This document shows, in pieces, positions 7,937-14,498 of a stretch of DNA of 64,000 nucleotides. Under the pieces are notes generated by a model that was given only the letters and a program-made list of their open reading frames with translations, was not told where the DNA came from and ran no database searches. A program made the position numbers and the translations under genes. The number at the start of each line of letters is the position of its first letter. Position 1 is the first letter of the stretch. Origin of the DNA: Clostridium kluyveri (GTDB lineage Bacteria > Bacillota > Clostridia > Clostridiales > Clostridiaceae); assembly GCF_001902295.1 (NCBI RefSeq), contig NZ_CP018335.1:558001-622000 (forward strand), read 5' to 3'.

Positions 7937-7964
7937 TTGACGATATAATTAATCATGATATAAT
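7937..7964 (+). promoter_or_regulatory. Rightward promoter with extended -10
   Basis: TTGACG (7,937-7,942), 16-base spacer, TGATATAAT with TATAAT at 7,959-7,964. It would drive the 8,222-11,573 genes, at least as far as the hairpins. Confidence 0.65.
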
Positions 7965-8024
7965 AGAATTACGCCAAAGAAATGCAAGAAAGTTATAAAT
8001 TATGAAAGGAGATGATAGGGATAA

Positions 8025-8126
8025 ACACAAAAAATAGAAAAAGGCATAGCAGAAGAACTAAACCTTAATCAAAAATATGTAGTTTCAAATGTAGAATATA
8101 AGTGTGCGAAACTTAAATTCTACTGA
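8025..8126 (+). pseudogene. Degenerate small reading frame in leader
   Basis: A frame without a usable start encodes ...KIEKGIAEELNLNQKYVVSN, which looks protein-like. An ATG with ribosome binding site at 8,002 is in another frame and stops at 8,037 (TAG), so a one-base slip in a run of six A residues (8,029-8,034) would be needed to join them. Either a broken small gene or chance. The rest of 7,965-8,221 shows no gene. Confidence 0.25.
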
Positions 8127-8221
8127 ATAAAAATTTAAACTTAACTATAGTATACACAATTAACTGGATTTTAACCATAAAATTTTAAAAATTATTAAGG
8201 GAATTTAAGGAGGAATAATAC

Positions 8222-8551
8222 ATGGACAAGTACAGAGAAGAGCAATTAAGGTTAACGAAAATGCAGGATGATGACTGGGTGAAGACAATTACTGAACTAA
8301 AAACATTGGGATCTAATGCTAAGGGTAAAGGATATTGTGTTTTTTATAAGGAAAACAATCAGGGGGAGCAAAAAGAATATTCTTTTAATGCAGTGCAATA
8401 TGTAGAAGAAACTAAAAATTTTATATTTACTAAATTTAATAGAGATAGAGATAGTGTGGATTCTAGAGTGGTATTAATTGACGTTGAAATCGAGAAATAT
8501 ACTACAGATGGAGATGATTCGGATTATGAGTTTGTATTTTCTTATAGTTAA
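8222..8551 (+). CDS. Hypothetical protein (109 aa)
   Basis: The ATG is preceded by AAGGAGGAATAATAC, a very strong site. The acidic 109-aa product has a probable beta-strand core (GYCVFYKENNQGEQKEYSFNA, FIFTKFNRD) and no recognised family. It is the first intact gene after the rightward promoter at 7,937 and is followed by a GC-rich hairpin at 8,566, so it may be expressed more strongly than the genes behind it. Function unknown. Confidence 0.6.
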   Translation: MDKYREEQLRLTKMQDDDWVKTITELKTLGSNAKGKGYCVFYKENNQGEQKEYSFNAVQYVEETKNFIFTKFNRDRDSVDSRVVLIDVEIEKYTTDGDDSDYEFVFSYS

Positions 8552-8565
8552 AAAATAACATATCT

Positions 8566-8590
8566 ATTGGAGGGGATATTCTCCTCCAAT
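8566..8590 (+). terminator. Hairpin, probable terminator or attenuator
   Basis: Perfect 8-bp arms ATTGGAGG and CCTCCAAT with a 9-base loop, 24 bases before the next ATG. The T-run is weak, so it may attenuate or protect mRNA rather than fully terminate. Confidence 0.5.
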
Positions 8591-8614
8591 TATAAAAAAT
8601 AGGGAGAATAAATT

Positions 8615-9274
8615 ATGGATGAAAGATTAGAAAGTACTATTAATAAAATTGGGCAACAAATAAGGAATGCAAATGATTTAAGTTGTGAAAGTATTAATGA
8701 AATAGGTAAAACAATATTAGATTGGCAAGATGAATTTGCAGATTCTGATGTTGGAACATTTGATTTTTTAAACGAGGAAACAATTTTTGATAATGCGATA
8801 GAACTTGATAATAAGATTATTTTTACATTACAAGATGGTAGTAGATGGAGATATTTAAGAAATCAATATCAATGTATACTTCATCCTTTTAGTAATATGT
8901 TTGATGAAGGTTTAAATATATTTCAATGTTTAGATGAAGAAAATCTTTTTAAATGTGGAGATTGTAATGCATTTTTAAGACAAAGAGAGGATATTACTAA
9001 AAACTATTATGCAGTAGATGGAGGTTTTATATTATTTCCTATAGGGTGGAAAGATAATGGAATTATTGCATGGTGTAAAAAAAGAGAGATAAAAGAGCAG
9101 GAGTATGAAGAGCAAAGGTATGAAAATTATTTAGGAAGAAGACAAGATTATTTAAATTCTATATACAAAGATTGTTCAACTTGTATTCATATGAAACATA
9201 GTGAATGTGAATATACTTATCCAGAATATGATAATGAAACTGGTGAATGTGAAAATTGGGAAATGGAGGAATAA
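8615..9274 (+). CDS. Cysteine-rich hypothetical protein
   Basis: A 219-aa protein with an acidic N-terminal half and two cysteine groups: CGDC at ~112-115 with C157 further on, and CSTCIHMKHSEC then GECENW near the C-terminus, suggesting a zinc-binding domain. It is not a family I recognise. The gene begins after GGGAGAATAAATT and ends three bases before the next start, so the two are co-transcribed and probably co-translated. A helper of replication or partition is possible given its neighbours, but nothing in the protein shows it. Confidence 0.55.
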   Translation: MDERLESTINKIGQQIRNANDLSCESINEIGKTILDWQDEFADSDVGTFDFLNEETIFDNAIELDNKIIFTLQDGSRWRYLRNQYQCILHPFSNMFDEGLNIFQCLDEENLFKCGDCNAFLRQREDITKNYYAVDGGFILFPIGWKDNGIIAWCKKREIKEQEYEEQRYENYLGRRQDYLNSIYKDCSTCIHMKHSECEYTYPEYDNETGECENWEMEE

Positions 9275-9277
9275 ATA

Positions 9278-10081
9278 ATGAACAGAGAAGAAATGGAGTT
9301 AATGATAATGAATGCTTTTAAAATACAAGAAAGAATAGTGGAAGATTTCATGATGACGGATGTGAATGATGAATTAGTTAAATTAGCAGACAGTAAAGCA
9401 AATGAAAGATATGAAAAGATAAAAGATATATCTAATAAGATGAAAAATAGGTTATTAAAAGTTAATAATTTACATGATTTTTCGAATTTTTTTAATGATT
9501 ATGTTAAATATCAAAATAATTTTGTTAATTTAGTAGATAAATACATGGATTATTTTCATAAAGAATATTTTGAAGCAGAAATTTTTGAAACAGAAATTTT
9601 AAAGGTAATTAAAGAGAAAGTTGTTCCAGAAACAGATAAATTAAATGCATTGATTATAATAGCACAACTTAGTAATATGAACAAATTCGCAAATATTTTG
9701 AAGTTTAGAATGAAAAAACTAACAGATAATATAGAATTTATATGTAAAGAATGTGTAAAACCAACTTTACATATTTACAGAGTATTGGTTGAAAATTTAA
9801 TAAGAGATATACAAAAATTAGAAAAAGAAAGAATTGAATTATTAAAAACTCTTACACTGGATGCTAAAGTTGATATTTCTAAAGAATATAAAAAGGATAT
9901 CTATAAAATATTTAACTATAAAGACATGAATAGGTTGCTAGAAATAAATGGATATGAAGAGGATAGGCAAACTGGTGATCATAAAATCTATAAAAGTAAA
10001 GATGGCAAAAAAAGTATTCCAGTACCTCAACGTTCTTTAGGGAAATCGCTGAGTTTTAAAATTCAAAAACAGATTGGTTAG
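9278..10081 (+). CDS. Helical protein with C-terminal HicA-like domain
   Basis: A 267-aa protein. The first ~210 residues are alpha-helical and charged, without known motif. The last ~52 residues (MNRLLEINGYEEDRQTGDHKIYK, shown in part; then SIPVPQRSLGKSLSFKIQKQIG) follow the HicA/YcfA double-stranded-RNA-binding fold: LLxxNGF, a central G-D/S-H in place of the catalytic G-S-H, VPxxxxxL and a final K-Q. HicA proteins are normally ~60-aa mRNA interferase toxins. The His is kept (TGDHKIY). No HicB antitoxin follows. It may be an RNA-binding or RNase fusion used by the element; activity is unproven. Confidence 0.5.
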   Translation: MNREEMELMIMNAFKIQERIVEDFMMTDVNDELVKLADSKANERYEKIKDISNKMKNRLLKVNNLHDFSNFFNDYVKYQNNFVNLVDKYMDYFHKEYFEAEIFETEILKVIKEKVVPETDKLNALIIIAQLSNMNKFANILKFRMKKLTDNIEFICKECVKPTLHIYRVLVENLIRDIQKLEKERIELLKTLTLDAKVDISKEYKKDIYKIFNYKDMNRLLEINGYEEDRQTGDHKIYKSKDGKKSIPVPQRSLGKSLSFKIQKQIG

Positions 10082-10086
10082 TCATA

Positions 10087-10119
10087 TAGCTTCCCTAATA
10101 ATTTTTAAAAGGGAAGCTA
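10087..10119 (+). terminator. Hairpin before the partition operon
   Basis: TAGCTTCCC (10,087-10,095) pairs with GGGAAGCTA (10,111-10,119), 15-base T/A-rich loop. No long T-run follows; terminator or processing hairpin. Confidence 0.5.
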
Positions 10120-10155
10120 CAAGTTATCAATTAAAATATAGGGGGAATTAATATT

Positions 10156-11085
10156 ATGGAAAATGTAAATGTAAAAAATGTAAAGGTAAAAGAGAATTTA
10201 AAAGAAGTTAAATTTTGTGCGGCTGATCCTGGAAATTGGAACACAAAATGGATTAATAATAGAGGAGTTAAAGGTGTTTGTAGCAGTAGAATCAGTACTG
10301 ACTATGAAGCTTATGACGAGGGATTTCAAAGAATAGAGTATAATGACCAAACTATATATTTTGAAATTGGAGAAATACAAAAGGAACTAAATAAAGCAGA
10401 AAAAGGATATATAGTTCCTCAAATTTTATATGCATTATGTAAAGCAAATCCAAAGGAGCAAATTGTGGAAACTAATTTAACTTTATTATTACCCATAATT
10501 CAAATGCAAACAAAAACAAAGTTAATAAATAAATTTAAAAATCAAGAATTCACTTTTAAATATAATGGAGAAGATCGCATAATTTCCATTAAAGATGTTC
10601 TTATATTACCAGAAGGGTATTCGACATATTTTTCATTATCAAGTGAGGATAAGAAAGGTTCAATAGTTATAGTTGATATAGGTTCAAGAACTGTTAATTT
10701 AGCAGTGCTAATAAATGGGAAAATTGAAAAGCTTAATACTATAACATTAGGAAGTTATAATTTTTTTCAAAAAATAAAGAATATTGAGAATGCCAAAGGG
10801 CAAAATTTTGTTGAAGAAGACATAAAAAGATTGATTGATGAAGGGTTCATAAAGGTATATCAAAAGCAATACATAGAGTTTCTTAACAATATATTAGATA
10901 GTATTAAACCGTTAATTAATTTATCGACATATAAGGTAATCTTTACAGGTGGGACATCTCTAATGTTACAAGAGTATATAAATCAATTAAAATTACCCAA
11001 ATTTAAGATTCATGAAGATGCCTTAAACTCAAATGTAATTGGTGCAATGGAAGCTTCAAAAATAACTTGGGGAGCAAGTGCATAA
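10156..11085 (+). CDS. parM: ParM/Alp-type actin-like plasmid segregation ATPase
   Basis: A 309-aa actin-fold protein. Phosphate-1 loop AADPGNWNTKW at ~22-32, phosphate-2 loop IVDIGSRTVNLAVL at ~174-187 and the adenosine motif IFTGGTSLML at ~257-266 are all in order, as in the ParM/StbA/Alp7A group. Such proteins form filaments that push sister plasmids apart when capped by a DNA-bound adaptor. The next gene overlaps its stop (TAATG) and looks like that adaptor. GGGGGAATTAATATT precedes the ATG. The presence of this gene argues that the element is stably kept as an extrachromosomal replicon at some stage. Length is slightly below that of ParM of R1 (~320 aa). Confidence 0.85.
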   Translation: MENVNVKNVKVKENLKEVKFCAADPGNWNTKWINNRGVKGVCSSRISTDYEAYDEGFQRIEYNDQTIYFEIGEIQKELNKAEKGYIVPQILYALCKANPKEQIVETNLTLLLPIIQMQTKTKLINKFKNQEFTFKYNGEDRIISIKDVLILPEGYSTYFSLSSEDKKGSIVIVDIGSRTVNLAVLINGKIEKLNTITLGSYNFFQKIKNIENAKGQNFVEEDIKRLIDEGFIKVYQKQYIEFLNNILDSIKPLINLSTYKVIFTGGTSLMLQEYINQLKLPKFKIHEDALNSNVIGAMEASKITWGASA

Positions 11086-11573
11086 TGATTTCTAAATCAA
11101 GTAAAAGAGTCCAACTTACATTTAATGCCAATAAGGAGCATGAGAAGATAATTATAGATTATCTCTCAGAATCCTTTAACGAGAATAATGAGATTAAAAG
11201 AATATTGTATGAGTATATAGTTAATCAAAGCAGCACTAAAAGAGGAAGAAAACCTAAAAGTAGCAGTAAAACAGTAACTAGTGGTAATTTAGGGTCAAAG
11301 TTGGTTAAAGGAACCAACGGTAAATCAAAGTCAATTAAAGATAATAAAGGTGATAAAAAGTTACTTACTATTAATAAAAGTAGGCAAAAGTTAATACAAG
11401 ATAGTAATAGTGATGTAAATGAAATAAAAAATACTGAAAGTGATGATTTTACACTTGATATAAGTAATTTTGATGATGAGACAATAGAAGTAAATAAAAA
11501 TGATAATAGTGATGCTGAAGCAGAGCTTATAAGGCAAAATGAATTAGAGGAATTAAGAAAGTTTAGGTCATAA
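11085..11573 (+). CDS. parR: ParR-like DNA-binding adaptor
   Basis: A 162-aa protein. The N-terminal ~45 residues (SKRVQLTFNANKEHEKIIID, then YLSESFNENNEIKRILYEYI) resemble the ribbon-helix-helix of ParR-type adaptors; a basic KRGRKPKSSSK linker and a long Ser/Lys then Asp/Glu-rich disordered tail follow. Its ATG overlaps the parM stop, and GGAG lies 10 bases upstream. By analogy it would bind a centromere of short repeats and cap ParM filaments through its tail. I did not find a clear parC repeat cluster beside it. The family assignment rests on position plus the short N-terminal match. Confidence 0.65.
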   Translation: MISKSSKRVQLTFNANKEHEKIIIDYLSESFNENNEIKRILYEYIVNQSSTKRGRKPKSSSKTVTSGNLGSKLVKGTNGKSKSIKDNKGDKKLLTINKSRQKLIQDSNSDVNEIKNTESDDFTLDISNFDDETIEVNKNDNSDAEAELIRQNELEELRKFRS

Positions 11574-11677
11574 GAATAGATGAGGGGAGTAATTTCCTCT
11601 TGTCTAATATGCAATTTTTACATATAAGATTCTGGAGGAAGTTTGCATACTAAGAGTATAAGGTGAGGGGGAGATTA

Positions 11678-13852
11678 ATGAGGAAGATAAGTTTAATAAA
11701 TGAATTAGAATATAAAAGAAAATATGATGAAATAATTGATGCTAATGGAAATGTATATTTAGATGAAAGTAACTATACATATTGGGAAACAAATTTAATA
11801 AAAACTATATACGAAACTGATGATTTAGTTTTATTGGATAGCGATAGTAACAATATAGCTAATAATATAACTAATGGATACATAAATCTATTTACTAAGA
11901 GGGGACTGGTTGCAACTGATTCACAAAAAGAATTTGCCAAAAAAACAGCTAAAATATTATTAGGAAAATTAAAAGATGTAAATACAATACCAGTCATACC
12001 AGCTCCATGTGGTTTTGGAAAATCCACGATTACCCAGGTATTTTTAGAAGAAATCTGTAAGGCATATAAAAATAATAAATATGAAGATGGATTAATTATA
12101 GTAACGGATAAAATCGAGCAGCTTTATGAATTACATAATAGCATAAAAGATTTAATGGGATATTATAAAATTGAAACAAAAGATAAAAAAGAATATAAAA
12201 CGTCCTTTACATATATATTAGAAGGTTGGAAAGAAGATAGTTATGAGCGTGGAGTATGCTTAAATAAAGATATAAAGGTATATGAAATAGGAATGTGTAG
12301 TGAAGAAAATTGTCCTTATTTTGGAGAATGTAAAATATCAAAACAAAAATATCAACAAATCTATTCTCCTATACTATTGATTACAAATGCAAGATTACAA
12401 ACATGTGGTGAAAGTGTAGATATGTATTCTACATATAAGGATAAAAATGGAGAAAAGAAAAGTAGAACATTGAGAATTAATGATGAGAAACCACCAATGA
12501 GAGATACATTTATGGTTAATATAAAAATACTTAATGAAATAAAAAATGAAATTTATAAAATAAGTGATAAGGACAAAAGAAGATTACTTATAGATAAATG
12601 GACAAATATATGTAATATTGTAGAAGCTAAATTTAAGGATTATGAAGTTTATGAAAGAATGTTAATAAGTAATGTAAATAATTCTCCTATCTTATTAAAT
12701 GATATTGAATTCACTAGTTTATGGAAAGAATGTATAGGAAGTAAATTTAAAAATGAATTAAGACATATTCATACAGTATTAACTAAAGGCGGGTTATATT
12801 GTAATACTAAAAAAAATAGTATATTTATTAATACATTAGGCATGAAGAATTTAATAAGTGAGAATTTTAAAACTGTAATATTTGATGCTACTGCCTTAAT
12901 AGATCAGGACTACTCCAATGAAGATATTATTAGATTTGTAGATATAGAAAATCCACGAACATTTGAAAATTTAACCTTTAATTTTTACATGAGTAACAAA
13001 CTTAATAAAACTGAATTTAATAATAAGAATTATCTTATAAGTGCATGTTCTAAATTTTTGAATACAATTAGTAAGGAAAATACTTATATTGTTACTTATT
13101 CAGAAAAAGCAAAAATTATGTTAAGAGAAATCAAAAACAATCCTAATATAACAATTAACAAGAAATGTTTAAGTAAAGCTAATATAATAACCTTCGATGA
13201 GGATACATTATTTTATTTTGGAAATACAAAAGGGAGTAATAAAGCTAAAGATTGTACTCAAATGGTTCAGTTTGGATGGAATAACTTACCCGACTACGAA
13301 TATATTACAAGATATTTATCCACTAATTATAATCAAGAATATTTAAATAAAATATTTGAAGATTGTGCTGATATAGATAAGGCCGAAGTATTAATTGATA
13401 AATTAACTAATAAGGATTCTGATGAGATGAGGTTGTATAAGAATTATAGTATGCTGACCGATTTTGTACAAGAGATATTTAGAACTAATTTAAGGCAATA
13501 TGATTGTAATAACAATATAATTATCCACTGTTTTCAATGTAATGGAATATTAGTTGAAATGATTAAACAGATATTTCCTAGATGTACTGTTAATATGATA
13601 AGAGAAAAATTAGAATGTTTTAAAGAAAGTAAGATTGATAGTAGAGCAAACGGAGACAAGGCACAAATATTAAAAAATTTTATTATTAATGAATGGAAAA
13701 TTGGTGAAATATTAAAAATTAAGAATATAGTTGAAAAAACTGGACTTAGTAGAGATGATGTAAATAACCTTAAGAGAAAAAATAATTATTTTATAAAATT
13801 ATTCAATAAATATAGAACTGATAAAAATGGTACTTATAAAAAGGTTTCATAA
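11678..13852 (+). CDS. XPD/DinG-like SF2 helicase with FeS-type cysteines
   Basis: A 724-aa protein; the start at 11,678 is preceded by GAGGGGGAGATTA (an in-frame GTG at 11,663 is less likely). Motif I PAPCGFGKST at ~108-117 (Lys115), motif Ia GLIIVTDKIEQL, cysteines 194, 207, 212 and 218 spaced like the FeS domain of XPD/DinG, then SPILLITNARL in the place of the family's 'ADIIVTNHALL', a Walker-B-like INDEKPP (Asp269-Glu270, in place of DEAH) and QEIFRTNLR at motif VI. The C-terminus carries an HTH-like segment (KNIVEKTGLSRDDVNNLKRK). Family enzymes unwind DNA or DNA:RNA 5' to 3'. Lying directly before the RNA polymerase, it may serve element replication or transcription. Confidence 0.7.
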   Translation: MRKISLINELEYKRKYDEIIDANGNVYLDESNYTYWETNLIKTIYETDDLVLLDSDSNNIANNITNGYINLFTKRGLVATDSQKEFAKKTAKILLGKLKDVNTIPVIPAPCGFGKSTITQVFLEEICKAYKNNKYEDGLIIVTDKIEQLYELHNSIKDLMGYYKIETKDKKEYKTSFTYILEGWKEDSYERGVCLNKDIKVYEIGMCSEENCPYFGECKISKQKYQQIYSPILLITNARLQTCGESVDMYSTYKDKNGEKKSRTLRINDEKPPMRDTFMVNIKILNEIKNEIYKISDKDKRRLLIDKWTNICNIVEAKFKDYEVYERMLISNVNNSPILLNDIEFTSLWKECIGSKFKNELRHIHTVLTKGGLYCNTKKNSIFINTLGMKNLISENFKTVIFDATALIDQDYSNEDIIRFVDIENPRTFENLTFNFYMSNKLNKTEFNNKNYLISACSKFLNTISKENTYIVTYSEKAKIMLREIKNNPNITINKKCLSKANIITFDEDTLFYFGNTKGSNKAKDCTQMVQFGWNNLPDYEYITRYLSTNYNQEYLNKIFEDCADIDKAEVLIDKLTNKDSDEMRLYKNYSMLTDFVQEIFRTNLRQYDCNNNIIIHCFQCNGILVEMIKQIFPRCTVNMIREKLECFKESKIDSRANGDKAQILKNFIINEWKIGEILKIKNIVEKTGLSRDDVNNLKRKNNYFIKLFNKYRTDKNGTYKKVS

Positions 13853-13892
13853 AAAAATAGTACAATCTCTTATATATAATATATAAGGAAAT

Positions 13893-13981
13893 GTACCAAA
13901 AAATTAAATAAGATAAACTCTGGTGTTCTGACTTTGCGTAGTTTACGGAGCAAAGACAGAACGCCAGAAAAGGTTTGGTAC
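13893..13981. other. Nested inverted-repeat element, GC-rich core
   Basis: An inner stem of 19 bp (13,919-13,937 with 13,950-13,968; one G-U and one A-A mismatch) encloses a 12-base loop GTAGTTTACGGA. An outer stem GTACCAAA (13,893-13,900) / TTTGGTAC (13,974-13,981) encloses it. The inner stem is much richer in G+C than its surroundings and there is no T-run, so it is not an ordinary terminator. It may be a structured RNA, a recombination or replication site, or a mobile-element end. Confidence 0.55.
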
Positions 13982-14021
13982 TTTCTAAAAGTACTATATA
14001 GAGGAAAATTTATATATTATC

Positions 14022-14267
14022 CTATCTAAAAATATTATTTATATCACAAAGCATTTTAGCTTTAATTCTACTTATAGGAATGCTACCCAAATATCTACTA
14101 TCATAACTATTAGGTCTATTATCACCTAAAACAAAAACTTCATTGTCGGGTACTGTAAAAGAAGCAATATTACTATATGTTTGTATATCGGATGGTAAAT
14201 ATTTCTCACTTAATTCCTTTTTATTTATAATTTTGTTACTGTCCCACAGGAGGCCACTAACAAACAA
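14022..14267 (-). pseudogene. Type I signal peptidase fragment (C-terminal ~75 aa)
   Basis: The frame reads TVPDNEVFVLGDNRPNSYDS then RYLGSIPISRIKAKML, the conserved D and E boxes (GDNRxxSxDSR, GxV/IP) of LepB-type signal peptidases. The membrane anchor and the segments with the catalytic Ser and Lys are absent: homology stops at about LWDSNKIINKKEL, just where repeat B begins. So it is a broken gene, probably a host lepB copy truncated when the repeat or element segment arrived. It runs opposite to the surrounding element genes. Confidence 0.8.
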
Positions 14268-14270
14268 TTT

Positions 14271-14430
14271 AAACTTTCATAGAGCCATTTTAAGCCATGT
14301 TAAATTCTAAGGTATACAATTCCACTTATTCAAAAATTAGGTGCCTTAAATGCGATTTTTTTTAGAAATGGACTTTCTGAAGTGTTGATATTACTAGATT
14401 CTTAAAAATGAAAAAATTAGATATATATAG
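14271..14430. repeat. Intergenic repeat, copy B
   Basis: Partner of the repeat at 3,758-3,915 (shared blocks at 14,277-14,294 and 14,340-14,351). It lacks the terminator seen in copy A. It abuts the truncated signal peptidase on one side and is 69 bases before the RNA polymerase start on the other. Confidence 0.7.
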
Positions 14431-14498
14431 ATTGATGAAACAAAAATTTAATTGATGTGTCGCAGGGAGATACACGTTATAAGGGGGAATAATTAATA

